Shown: positions 18,723 through 26,699, counted from the first letter of the stretch. The stretch is DNA of 64,000 nucleotides from Acaryochloris sp. CCMEE 5410 (GCF_000238775.2 NZ_AFEJ02000001.1:4030001-4094000); one strand, 5' to 3'. The notes: generated by a model not told the origin, from the sequence alone. Made by a program: numbers and translations.

Positions 18723-19784
18723 ATGACAGCATCTTTAACCAGACGCGACCCGATGGACAGGTCCGAGCTGACTGCGGGTACAGCGAGCTTGAGCGGTTAT
18801 GAAGCGGAATGGTGGGCAGGCAATGTCCGCAACACCGATCTTTCTGGCACGCTTCTGGGTGCCCACTTATGCCATGCAGCTCTGATGAGCTGTGTTCCCG
18901 GCGCTTTTATTATTCAAGAAGCCGCTCGTTTTCAACCCGGCATACCACTATCTGAACAAGGGATGGTCTTTATGCCCCACCTGGCAGGCTTAGGGATAGC
19001 CGTGGGCTCAGGTGGAGAGATCTTGAGTACGTATCCTTATTTTGTGATTGGCGTTTTACACTTCTTTGTGGCGGCATTCTGTTGTGCGGGTGGACTATTC
19101 CACACCATTGCTGGAGAAGCGAAGCTAGGAGATTACCCTGAAGGTAGCTGGGCGGCTCAATTTGATTATGATTGGGACGACTTTGAGTCCCTCTCTTCTA
19201 TTTTAGGCCATCACCTGCTTTGTTTAGGGGTCGCTTGCCTTCTATTCGCATGCAATGCAGCCTTCGGTAATGGCTTATATGATCCATTAGTGGGTGAAGT
19301 GCGACAGATTACCCCCAACCTCAATCCGATTACCCTACTGGGTTACTTATTCGGATTTGCCAATGGCGGATGGACACCTTTGGGAATGGCCGCAGTCGAC
19401 AATATGGAAGACCTTGTTGGGGGACATTTCCTCGTCGCCATTGTTGATATTGCAGGGGCAGCCTTTCATATCATCAACAAAAAGCCGACAGCCTTTTTCA
19501 ACAATCGGCTGATCTTTTCTTTCCCCAATGGTGGGGTGACGCGTGCTGGCATTTGCAATAGCGAAGCGATCCTGTCTTATAGTGTGGCTTCCGTGGGTTT
19601 TATTGCCATTAGTTCTGCCATTTTCACCCAGTATTGCGATATCGCCTTTGCCCCTGAGTTCTACGGCATTGATCGGTCTGGGGCCGCCTCCATCCAGCTG
19701 ATTCTGGGATTGAACTGGATGGTCTTTGGTGGCCTATGGCACAGTATTCGTGGCGAAAGGCTCCATGCCCTTAAGAATAAATAG
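18723..19784 (+). CDS. CP43-like antenna protein, divergent copy 2
   Basis: A 353-residue relative of copy 1 with the same six-helix plan and most ligand histidines (LGAHLCHAALM, VLHFFVAAFCCAGGLFHTI, LGHHLLCLG, GGHFLVAIVDIAGAAFHII). It is clearly the outlier: helix 6 reads FGGLWHSIRG where the others have QGHLFHALRG or QGHLFHSLKA, so one conserved His is Gly; helices are unusually Cys-rich; and there is an inserted loop before helix 5 to 6 (NNRLIFSFPNGGVTRAG). It resembles the PcbC branch more than IsiA (inference). It follows copy 1 after 251 bases. Confidence 0.9.
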   Translation: MTASLTRRDPMDRSELTAGTASLSGYEAEWWAGNVRNTDLSGTLLGAHLCHAALMSCVPGAFIIQEAARFQPGIPLSEQGMVFMPHLAGLGIAVGSGGEILSTYPYFVIGVLHFFVAAFCCAGGLFHTIAGEAKLGDYPEGSWAAQFDYDWDDFESLSSILGHHLLCLGVACLLFACNAAFGNGLYDPLVGEVRQITPNLNPITLLGYLFGFANGGWTPLGMAAVDNMEDLVGGHFLVAIVDIAGAAFHIINKKPTAFFNNRLIFSFPNGGVTRAGICNSEAILSYSVASVGFIAISSAIFTQYCDIAFAPEFYGIDRSGAASIQLILGLNWMVFGGLWHSIRGERLHALKNK

Positions 19785-19790
19785 TTCTAT

Positions 19791-19860
19791 GGGCCAGCAT
19801 TGAGATGTGATGTTGTCCGCATTCAGGATAGCCCTCTCTAATGCTGGTCTATGGTTTTTG
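19791..19860 (+). terminator. Possible terminator or hairpin after antenna copy 2
   Basis: CCAGCATT (19794-19801) can pair with AATGCTGG (19840-19847), followed by TCTATGGTTTTTG. The loop is long (38 bases), so this may be an attenuator or processing site rather than a strong terminator. Confidence 0.4.
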
Positions 19861-20019
19861 TCAGTCACTCATTTCTCTTATCGCCTGACTCATAAGCTGA
19901 GGGCATGAGAGTAGAAATATAGATTTTCACATTCATTTGTCGCAAGGAATGCCGTAAAGCAGTCGTTCTTGCTACATAGCTCCTTTTGAGCCGTTATTAA
20001 TTATTTTTTGAATAGAACC

Positions 20020-21243
20020 ATGCAACTCAATATCAATCAATCTGAGTTTCCTTGGTATCAGGGCAATAGTCGTCTGATTGATCGCTCGGTACAAGGCAAA
20101 TGGTTAGCTGCACATATTTTGCAGATGGCCATCATCATGTTTTGGGTCGGTATCAATACCTTGTCTGAGAATCAAGTGTTTGATCCAGGCTTGCCCATGT
20201 ATGACCAAGGCTTAGTCCTAATTCCGCATTTGGCCGCTGAAGGCTTTGGTGTCGGTGCTGGTGGAGTGGTGACTAACCCAGGAGTGTATGTCCAAGTTGC
20301 CTTAGTGCATATGGTGGCCAGTGTGGTGCTGTTTTTTGGTGCTTACTACCATGCCCAAATTGGACCTGCTGATCTGTCCCAAGGGGGTCGGGGAAACACA
20401 GCAAAATTTTCTTTTGAATGGGATGATCCAAAACGGTTGGGGTATATCCTGGGCAACCATTTAATTTTTATTGGTTTTGCCTCCTTGATCTTTGTGGGCT
20501 GGATGAAATATCACGGTCTGTATGACCCTACTATTGGTGAAGTCCGTGCGGTTACGCCTGCGATGGAGAACTTTACCAATGTCTATAAATATGGGTGGTC
20601 AACCCCTGGGTATAATCCATTTTTTGTTGATAACTTGGGTGACTTAGCGGCAGGTCATTTTCTAGTGGGCTTACTGGATATTGCCGGTGGTATTTGGCAT
20701 ATTCTTGTTCCTCCATTTCAGTGGGAACAACGCTTGGGGGCTCGACAAGATAATTACAGCGCCGATGGCTTGATTGGCCTTTCTCTGGGTGGCGTTGCCA
20801 TTATGGGGTTTATCTCGGCTTATTTCTGTGCAGTCAATACCTTCGTCTATCCAGTGGAGTTCTATGGCCCCGCTTTAGAGGTAAAGTTCAACCTTACCCC
20901 TTACTTTCAGGACACGGCGGATTTTGCTGATGGTGTGTTTAGTTCGCGGGCTTGGTTGGCCAATATCACTTATTATTTGGGATTCTACTGTCTGCAAGGG
21001 CATTTATTCCATAGTCTAAAAGCCATGGGTGTGAAGTTTGAAGAGATCCCCAATGCCCTCTCACAAACTTTTGTCCAAGAGCCATCGATTATTACAGGGG
21101 CAGCTCCAACGACTGATGCTGCTCCAGAAATAAAGGAAGCGCCAGTAGAGGAGACAACTTCCATGGACTCTACCGAGTCAGTGCCAGCTGCTGAGGCTTC
21201 TCAGGCTAACGGATCGGACAGTACAGAATCACCTCAAACTTAA
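20020..21243 (+). CDS. CP43-like antenna protein with C-terminal tail, copy 3
   Basis: A 407-residue antenna of the same family, close to copy 1 (shared SEFPWYQGNSR-type start, LAAHILQMA, ALVHMVASV, LGNHLIFIGFASL, AGHFLVGLLDIAGGIWHIL, QGHLFHSLKAMG). After helix 6 it carries about 60 extra hydrophilic residues rich in Ala, Glu, Thr and Ser (for example APTTDAAPEIKEAPVEETTS), absent from the other two. ATG 20020 starts the family-like N-terminus; TTG 20008 would add four residues. In helix 3 the first His of the HH pair is Asn. The 235-base gap before it may hold its own promoter. Confidence 0.92.
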   Translation: MQLNINQSEFPWYQGNSRLIDRSVQGKWLAAHILQMAIIMFWVGINTLSENQVFDPGLPMYDQGLVLIPHLAAEGFGVGAGGVVTNPGVYVQVALVHMVASVVLFFGAYYHAQIGPADLSQGGRGNTAKFSFEWDDPKRLGYILGNHLIFIGFASLIFVGWMKYHGLYDPTIGEVRAVTPAMENFTNVYKYGWSTPGYNPFFVDNLGDLAAGHFLVGLLDIAGGIWHILVPPFQWEQRLGARQDNYSADGLIGLSLGGVAIMGFISAYFCAVNTFVYPVEFYGPALEVKFNLTPYFQDTADFADGVFSSRAWLANITYYLGFYCLQGHLFHSLKAMGVKFEEIPNALSQTFVQEPSIITGAAPTTDAAPEIKEAPVEETTSMDSTESVPAAEASQANGSDSTESPQT

Positions 21244-21275
21244 ACAACAAGCGTTGATTTTGTAGCCTGTGGAGA

Positions 21276-21351
21276 CGAGGTTTTTAAGAGAGGAGCGGTC
21301 AAAGTACAAGATTCCTGGATTTGACTGTACTGATTCAAAAACCTCTCCCCA
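21276..21351 (+). other. Long-loop hairpin between convergent genes
   Basis: GAGGTTTTT and AAAAACCTC are complementary and enclose a second pair GTCAAA/TTTGAC. It lies between antenna copy 3 and the convergent membrane protein gene, so it may end transcription in one or both directions. Confidence 0.3.
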
Positions 21352-21410
21352 CTAGCATTTATTCTTGTGACTTAGCCAAGAGGTGCTGGAAGAAGATGGG
21401 GGTGCCTAGA

Positions 21411-22067
21411 TTATGCAGGGCTGTTTTTGCGCCACCACAGGATGCCATGGAAAATTGCTCCAGCGATAAAGAGCATAAAGGCCGGAACATTGTAGAAAGG
21501 GATGTGCTGTGCTGCGGTCCCAAAGCCAAATGCCAGGGTAAAAACGAGCCAAATATACCAGAGCCCCAGTGTATATAAAACACTCAGTCTTTTTGGAACA
21601 TGGGCTTGATATAGATAATCAAAAATTTCGGGTTTTACCACTTCTGTGACTGAGAACAGCACCATAATGATCCAGAGTGGAGCCGTCACTAGCCATGTTG
21701 TCCAAGAGCACGTTTTCCCTAGTTGGTAGTACAGAACAATTTGGTAGAGATGGATGAGGTGGGATATGGTCAGGGCCAGCCACAGATAGCTGCGATTGCT
21801 TTTGAGCCATTGCCCCAGTTCATCCGTTGTGGCGGTGAGGGGCTTGGTTACAAACACGAGCAAGAATGGAATAGCGGTTGTTAATGAACTCAACCTTAGA
21901 GCAGTGAGAATGTTTGCGCTGGTGATCTTGGGATAAAGGGCCAAACCTGATGCTAGCAGCATAAATACTGTCGAGATAAAGACACCAGTCCACCCCAAGA
22001 ATGACTGTTTTTGGGTTCTCATAGCTTTGACTGTAGATAAAATCGACCGATAGTTTTGTTTAAGCAA
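21411..22067 (-). CDS. Six-helix membrane protein of unknown function
   Basis: A 218-residue polytopic protein with about six hydrophobic segments: residues about 24-45, 55-75, 92-112, 122-143, 160-180 and 193-210. Histidines near membrane borders (ISHLIHLYQI, QHIPFY, FHGILWW) could bind heme, and the general plan recalls ferric-reductase-like or MsrQ-like membrane cytochromes, but I see no decisive motif. It is convergent with antenna copy 3 and sits between it and plastocyanin, so a redox role in iron stress is conceivable (inference). ATG 22022 is a possible internal start. Confidence 0.6.
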   Translation of the reverse strand: MLKQNYRSILSTVKAMRTQKQSFLGWTGVFISTVFMLLASGLALYPKITSANILTALRLSSLTTAIPFLLVFVTKPLTATTDELGQWLKSNRSYLWLALTISHLIHLYQIVLYYQLGKTCSWTTWLVTAPLWIIMVLFSVTEVVKPEIFDYLYQAHVPKRLSVLYTLGLWYIWLVFTLAFGFGTAAQHIPFYNVPAFMLFIAGAIFHGILWWRKNSPA

Positions 22068-22175
22068 TGATATTGGCTTTTGAAACCTCTATCGTACCGT
22101 TTTCTCTTGTTATAGCGAAAAAGCTGCTGATTAAAGTCTAGTCAATCGGTTGAGAGTAGGGGAGTCCTGTGGTGA

Positions 22176-22210
22176 GTTGCGATGGTCTCCGACCGGCCTT
22201 TGGCCATCGC
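22176..22210. repeat. Palindromic repeat unit, copy A
   Basis: GTTGCGATGG and GGCCATCGC flank GTCTCCGACCGGCC. The reverse complement of the core recurs at 25440-25470, making a dispersed palindrome of about 31-35 bases that can form a strong hairpin. Confidence 0.55.
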
Positions 22211-22306
22211 ACAATTGATACCCTCCTTCTCTCGTTGCTATCGTTCTGCAGCAGTAGCAACTTTAGCTGTAAATCATCCACACTCAAATTCGCGCTTGAT
22301 AAAGAA

Positions 22307-22345
22307 TACCCGCAGAATCTTCCATTCAGTAGGATTATGCGGGTA
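22307..22345 (-). terminator. Hairpin, possible plastocyanin terminator
   Basis: TACCCGCA (22307-22314) pairs with TGCGGGTA (22338-22345), extended by AATC/GATT after one mismatch. Read on the minus strand it is followed by TTCTTTATC. It lies 71 bases past the plastocyanin stop. The remainder of the 22068-22415 gap shows no gene. Confidence 0.4.
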
Positions 22346-22415
22346 GAAGCTTATGAATTGAGAAAGAAATTCGAAAACGTTGAAATGATTAAAAATCACT
22401 TGTACTGGTGTGGAT

Positions 22416-22817
22416 TTAGCCTTGAACCGTAATGGTACCAGTCATTCCTGCGCCTCTATGGGGTTCACAGTAGTAGGCATAGGCACCGGGAGCAGCATCG
22501 GCAGGGAAAGTCACATCAAATCCACCTGACATGGCAAAACCTTGGTGAGATAAAGTCGCAATATCACCTGCAGAATTACCCGGATCAAACACCACATTAT
22601 GGGGAGGGACACCGGCCACTTCATAATGCACGGTATCTCCTGGGGCAATGGTCACTTCGGCTGGCTCAAACACTAGCATGCCCGTAGACGACCCCATTTG
22701 AACGGTAGTCGTTGCAGCCAGAGCCGTTGAAGATCCTGGCAAAAAGCCACCGATGACCAATAGCACTGCCATTACGGTAGTTGTGAGCCCCAACAGTAAG
22801 GGTTTAATGTAGCGCAT
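22416..22817 (-). CDS. petE: Plastocyanin
   Basis: Lumenal type I copper protein carrying electrons from cytochrome b6f to photosystem I. The ligand set is complete: His in VPPHNVVFD and Cys-His-Met in YYCEPHRGAGM. A signal peptide with a hydrophobic core and ALA cleavage site precedes the mature part. I start at ATG 22817 (MRYIKPLLLG); a longer frame to 22862 adds 15 residues unlike the family. The usual DTVKW segment reads DTVHY. A near-perfect copy of the antenna Fur box lies 73 bases upstream, unusual because plastocyanin is normally controlled by copper (established in other organisms). Confidence 0.92.
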   Translation of the reverse strand: MRYIKPLLLGLTTTVMAVLLVIGGFLPGSSTALAATTTVQMGSSTGMLVFEPAEVTIAPGDTVHYEVAGVPPHNVVFDPGNSAGDIATLSHQGFAMSGGFDVTFPADAAPGAYAYYCEPHRGAGMTGTITVQG

Positions 22818-22889
22818 TGGTTTTCTCCAAAGCTGAAATGAATAAGTATGACAGCTTGTCATACTTAAACTGTAGCATCCCTTTTAGTA

Positions 22890-22908
22890 ATTGAGAATTA
22901 ATCTTAAT
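22890..22908 (-). promoter_or_regulatory. Candidate Fur box before plastocyanin
   Basis: ATTGAGAATTAATCTTAAT differs from the box at 17372-17390 at one position of 19. It lies 73 bases before the proposed plastocyanin start. Confidence 0.6.
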
Positions 22909-23102
22909 TATTTAAATGTCAAGAGTAGAAAAAAGTGGTTCCATCTCTGACTGACTCAGGTGTAAAGGGTTGGCCTGGGTGCTGCTGAAGCTGTCCGCAC
23001 TTCCAGAAAAGTCCAACTGGAATTAGCATGGAGAAGACGGGTGAACATTCTCTATAACGCCTAATGCGTGTAGCTATCAGCAGGCATTACTTGAGCCAAG
23101 GA

Positions 23103-23549
23103 TTAGAGAGACTTCTCAGAATTATCTGGGTATCTGAACAAAGCATAAACATCCTGAAAAAATTGCTCTAACTTTTTTCTAGCCAGTAATGTTGGGGGCG
23201 ATATACCATCAAAGTCCCAATCATCCGTGGTAGAGCGGCATCGCCAATAGGGTTCGGTATGGGTATAGCCCATGGATTCAATATCAATAATACGAGCATC
23301 AGCCGATTTAGGATTCTCTGAAAAGCGAATTTGAGTTAGAACACAGTGACTATGGCATGTGGGATGCCACCCTGGAAAATGGAAGCAGAGATCAATCGAG
23401 TGAGGATCGATCAAGTATCGAAGGGCAGGATCATAGATCCAGGGACTTAGATCAGGATGGGCATCCAGAAATTGCTCTTTAAATAGGGAAACAATTCGAG
23501 AGATCTTACTGAGCATTTCATAGGTCGCAGTATGGTCGGTCGCATTCAC
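23103..23549 (-). CDS. Hypothetical protein
   Basis: A 148-residue soluble protein I do not recognise. It contains a His/Cys-bearing stretch (LCFHFPGWHPTCHSHCVLTQ) that could bind a metal, and an aromatic C-terminal helix (LEQFFQDVYALFRY). No signal peptide or membrane segment is seen. It lies between plastocyanin and the aldolase gene, on the strand opposite the aldolase. Function cannot be inferred beyond its iron-stress neighbourhood. Confidence 0.6.
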   Translation of the reverse strand: MNATDHTATYEMLSKISRIVSLFKEQFLDAHPDLSPWIYDPALRYLIDPHSIDLCFHFPGWHPTCHSHCVLTQIRFSENPKSADARIIDIESMGYTHTEPYWRCRSTTDDWDFDGISPPTLLARKKLEQFFQDVYALFRYPDNSEKSL

Positions 23550-23740
23550 AGCTCATCACTCCTGCCAATAATTTATGAGATTTATTCTTAGGAAATAAAG
23601 TTCATCTTTTTCCTGATTCAAATAGTTAAGTCTAAATTTCATGCAAAAATTTTGTTATTTTCAGCATTTTTAGAGGCTTTTTGAGGGTCAAATGAAGATA
23701 AACACTCTCTCTTGATTCAGTCATTGATGGATGAGATGAC

Positions 23741-23781
23741 TTGACAATCTTGCTTATTGACATTATATATCAATAAGCAAG
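23741..23781 (+). promoter_or_regulatory. Promoter with overlapping palindromic operator for class I aldolase
   Basis: TTGACA (23741-23746), a 17-base spacer and TATATA (23764-23769) form a near-consensus promoter. A perfect 12-base inverted repeat, CTTGCTTATTGA and TCAATAAGCAAG separated by nine bases (23749-23781), spans spacer, -10 and likely start point, the classic place for a repressor. The regulator is unknown. Confidence 0.65.
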
Positions 23782-23822
23782 GCAATTTTTATTCTGTCTC
23801 TGCTCTACTTAGGAGGTTCGAT

Positions 23823-24863
23823 ATGAGTACCTATGCCCAAGAGTTAAAAGCCACCGCTAAAGCATTGGTGGCAAAAGGGAAGGGCATCTTAGCAATTGAT
23901 GAGAGTAATGGCACTTGTAATAAGAGATTTGCTCAGCTAAACATTCCGACGACGGAAGAGAATCGTAGAACTTATCGAGAGTTAATCTTAACAACACCTA
24001 AGCTTTCTACTTACATCAGTGGTCCCATTTTGTTTGATGAGACCATTCGACAATCCACTAGAAACGGTAAACCCTTTGTACAAGTCATTACTGAAGCGGG
24101 TATGCTTCCGGGGATTAAAGTGGACACGGGAGCTAAAGACTTAGCCGCCCATCCGGATGAAAAAGTCACGGAAGGTCTAGATGGCTTGCGAGATCGCATT
24201 GCTGAGTACTACAGCATGGGCGCTCGTTTTGCGAAATGGCGGGCTGTGATTACCATTGGAGAAGGTATTCCGAGCCAGACTTGCATCAGTGTGAATGCCC
24301 AAGCTTTAGCCCGCTATGCGGCCCTGTGCCAAGAAGGGGGTCTCGTTCCCATCGTCGAACCTGAAGTCTTAATTGACGGTGACCATACCTTAGAACGGTG
24401 TTATCAGGTGACGGATCGCACCCTTCATGCTGTGTTTAGTCAACTCTATAGCCAAGGCGTCGCATTTGACCAAATGATTCTTAAACCCAGCATGGTGGTT
24501 GCGGGTAAAGAGTGCCCACAACAGCCTAGCGTTGATGAGGTTGCTGAAGCGACCATCAATTGTCTACGCAAAAACGTGCCTGCTCCGGTTGCAGGAGTGG
24601 CCTTTTTGTCGGGTGGCCAAAGTGCAGAACGATCCGCTGCCCACCTGAATGTCATGAACGCTCGCTATGCCGATATCTGTCCATGGCCAGTTACCTTTTC
24701 CTATGCCCGAGCGATTCAGCAGCCAGCATTGGAGCATTGGCGGGGTGAGAGCCAGCGGGTATCTGAAGCTCAACAGCGACTGTTGCATCGCGCCAAATGC
24801 AATAGTGCCGCCAGTCTGGGTGAATATAGTCCCGAAGTCGAGCGAGAACTAGCCCTCGTCTAA
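23823..24863 (+). CDS. fda: Class I fructose-bisphosphate aldolase
   Basis: Cleaves or forms fructose 1,6-bisphosphate in glycolysis and the Calvin cycle through a Schiff base, without a metal. The Schiff-base Lys is K221 in ILKPSMV, and the phosphate-binding loop FLSGGQS and N-terminal ILAIDESNGTCNKRF are intact. The 346-residue length fits. AGGAGG lies eight bases before ATG 23823; an upstream in-frame ATG at 23757 falls within the promoter palindrome and is unlikely. Cyanobacteria usually also have a metal-dependent class II enzyme; placing the metal-free form in an iron-stress region suggests a sparing role (inference). A terminator follows. Confidence 0.95.
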   Translation: MSTYAQELKATAKALVAKGKGILAIDESNGTCNKRFAQLNIPTTEENRRTYRELILTTPKLSTYISGPILFDETIRQSTRNGKPFVQVITEAGMLPGIKVDTGAKDLAAHPDEKVTEGLDGLRDRIAEYYSMGARFAKWRAVITIGEGIPSQTCISVNAQALARYAALCQEGGLVPIVEPEVLIDGDHTLERCYQVTDRTLHAVFSQLYSQGVAFDQMILKPSMVVAGKECPQQPSVDEVAEATINCLRKNVPAPVAGVAFLSGGQSAERSAAHLNVMNARYADICPWPVTFSYARAIQQPALEHWRGESQRVSEAQQRLLHRAKCNSAASLGEYSPEVERELALV

Positions 24864-24912
24864 ATCATTCTCTTCTTACGCAGATCACACTGATCCTTAA
24901 CACAGTCTACGT

Positions 24913-24951
24913 TCCCTGAGGAGTAACCGCATTTCTCAGGGATTTTCTTCT
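24913..24951 (+). terminator. Rho-independent terminator after aldolase
   Basis: TCCCTGAG (24913-24920) pairs with CTCAGGGA (24935-24942), followed by TTTTCTTCT. Confidence 0.75.
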
Positions 24952-25007
24952 ATCATGACCCGTTAACACTAATCATTGCTGTTTCAGTCTTTATCCGAGG
25001 AATGATT

Positions 25008-25505
25008 ATGGCCGACTCTATCAATACTCTTTTTGGATTCTTGGGCGGTACCATCCTGGCGGTGAAAGGCGGCTATAAAGTGTTGCCGCAAACGCCTTCA
25101 GAAAGAATCTTTAATCGCCTGTCAGATGCTAAATGGTTTTTGGCACTGCGGTGGTGTGAGCAATGGTCAACACCCGCAGGGATTTTGACCAATGTCAGCC
25201 AAATTCCCTTCCATAATGAACAGGCTTTAACCCTGGGAGCAGATGTGTTTATCCCCCTAGAATATCGACCCGCTATCTTTAAACTTTGTTTGCCGCTAGC
25301 TCCTTTAGAGACAGCTCAGTATAGTATTCCCGTTGAGCATAGTATTGCCTGTCGCACCCTCGAAATTCAAGGGATTGAGATTGACCCTCGCTATGGCAAG
25401 GTTGCTCTGGTCCGAGAATGTAGCGTGAATGGTTTTGCAGTTGCGATGGCCGGTCGGAGACCATCGCAACTGCACTGTGAGACTTCACATCTTCCATCCT
25501 GGTAA
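25008..25505 (+). CDS. Hypothetical protein; C-terminus runs into a palindromic repeat
   Basis: A 165-residue protein of no family I recognise. It starts with a short hydrophobic, Gly-rich segment (TLFGFLGGTILAVKGGYKV) and continues with a mixed soluble domain. GAGG is seven bases before ATG 25008, favouring it over ATG 25002. The last 25 or so codons lie across the palindrome at 25440-25470, so the original C-terminus may have been replaced or extended by the repeat. It follows the aldolase terminator and may have its own promoter. Confidence 0.55.
   Translation: MADSINTLFGFLGGTILAVKGGYKVLPQTPSERIFNRLSDAKWFLALRWCEQWSTPAGILTNVSQIPFHNEQALTLGADVFIPLEYRPAIFKLCLPLAPLETAQYSIPVEHSIACRTLEIQGIEIDPRYGKVALVRECSVNGFAVAMAGRRPSQLHCETSHLPSW
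25440..25470. repeat. Palindromic repeat unit, copy B
   Basis: GTTGCGATGG and CCATCGCAAC form perfect 10-base arms around CCGGTCGGAGA. Its core is the reverse complement of copy A at 22176-22210. This copy lies inside the 3' end of a coding frame. Confidence 0.6.
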
Positions 25506-25710
25506 AGCATTGAGACACTAGACCGTGCTAGTCCCCATAAATTCTGAATGTCGTTTCAGATGATTTATCTTCTCTCTGGGCAATGGTCCTCAGCGTGAGA
25601 GAAGCCAACTGTTTCTAACTAAGAATGGAAGCCAGTGTCTATCTGTGTATCATCAATCGTTTTTAGCTCATTTCTTCCGTGGACGAGAGGCACCCAAACT
25701 GGAGGTTTAT

Positions 25711-26577
25711 ATGCCATCTACCCAATCTGTAAGTGCAACACAACTTCGAGGTGTTCCTGAAACATTGATGATCACCCTCTATGCTCGCGCTATGGAACAC
25801 CAGCGGGTTAACCCTATCCTTCGCGATGCCAAAGCAGCAGAAATTATTCAACAGCTCGATTACGATTTTTCTAAGTTCGAGCAAGGCTGGTCATCGCAAT
25901 TAGGGTGTGTGGTTCGGGCTAGACAGATAGATCAGATTGTCCAAAACTTTATCAAAACCCATCCTTATGCCGTGATTGTCAATTTAGGGGCAGGTTTGTG
26001 TACACGATTCTCACGGTTGCAAACGGCTCATGTCCATTGGTATGACATTGATTTTCCTGATGTCATTGATCTGCGCAAACAGGTATTTGCCGCCTGTGGG
26101 GGCCAAGACGGAAGCGAGCACACCCATTTAGTCCCTAAATCTATCTTGGACTTTACCTGGATAGATGAGATTGACCGTGAGCCAAAGCAACCGATGATGG
26201 TGATTTATGAAGGGGTGGCTATGTATCTAACGGAAGCGGAGAATAAAACTCTCCTGCAGCAGATTCAAGCTCAATTAGGCTCTATTGAAGTTTTATTTGA
26301 TGTGATTAGTCAACAAACTGCCCGGAGTACTGCCAAACATGACACGGTCTCTAAGACCAGTGCTGAGTTTAAGTGGGGCATCAATCAATCTCTAGATCTA
26401 GAGCATTGGGGGTTAGGCTTTATCCTCAAGCGGGAGGAGTTTTATCTACAGCATTTCTTGGATGATTTACAGCGATTACCTACCGTTTGGCGTTTGATCA
26501 GTCGAGTTTTTCCAGCTTTACCCATGATGCTATTCAAAAATTCAGGACGGATTGTGGGACTCCAAGTTGGGCTGTAG
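25711..26577 (+). CDS. Class I SAM-dependent methyltransferase (LCMT/PPM1 family)
   Basis: A 288-residue member of the leucine carboxyl methyltransferase-like family (COG3315), often labelled O-methyltransferase for polyketide-type products. SAM-binding motif I is VIVNLGAGLCTRFSRL, followed by WYDIDFPDVIDLRKQ and MVIYEGVAMYL. GGAGG is placed correctly before ATG 25711, whereas an upstream frame from 25645 lacks one. The substrate is unknown. It precedes another methyltransferase on the same strand by 122 bases; there are no biosynthetic enzymes nearby, so the two may modify an imported or housekeeping molecule. Confidence 0.85.
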   Translation: MPSTQSVSATQLRGVPETLMITLYARAMEHQRVNPILRDAKAAEIIQQLDYDFSKFEQGWSSQLGCVVRARQIDQIVQNFIKTHPYAVIVNLGAGLCTRFSRLQTAHVHWYDIDFPDVIDLRKQVFAACGGQDGSEHTHLVPKSILDFTWIDEIDREPKQPMMVIYEGVAMYLTEAENKTLLQQIQAQLGSIEVLFDVISQQTARSTAKHDTVSKTSAEFKWGINQSLDLEHWGLGFILKREEFYLQHFLDDLQRLPTVWRLISRVFPALPMMLFKNSGRIVGLQVGL

Positions 26578-26699
26578 TAACTACATTGGACGAGTGGTGA
26601 CGATGGCGTTACGTTGGTTTTATCTAATAAGACTCTCATGTGCCCATAACCAAAGTTATAAGCTGCTAACCGTTTAAGTAAGCGTTCTACGGTAAATAT

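Noticed and set aside
22169-22432. 87-codon frame on the plus strand between the membrane protein and plastocyanin genes
   Set aside because: Begins within the palindromic repeat, runs across a hairpin and overlaps the plastocyanin stop; low-complexity and unlike a protein.
22176-25470. Possible CRISPR from the repeated palindromes
   Set aside because: Only two copies 3 kb apart in opposite orientation, with no regular spacers or cas genes.
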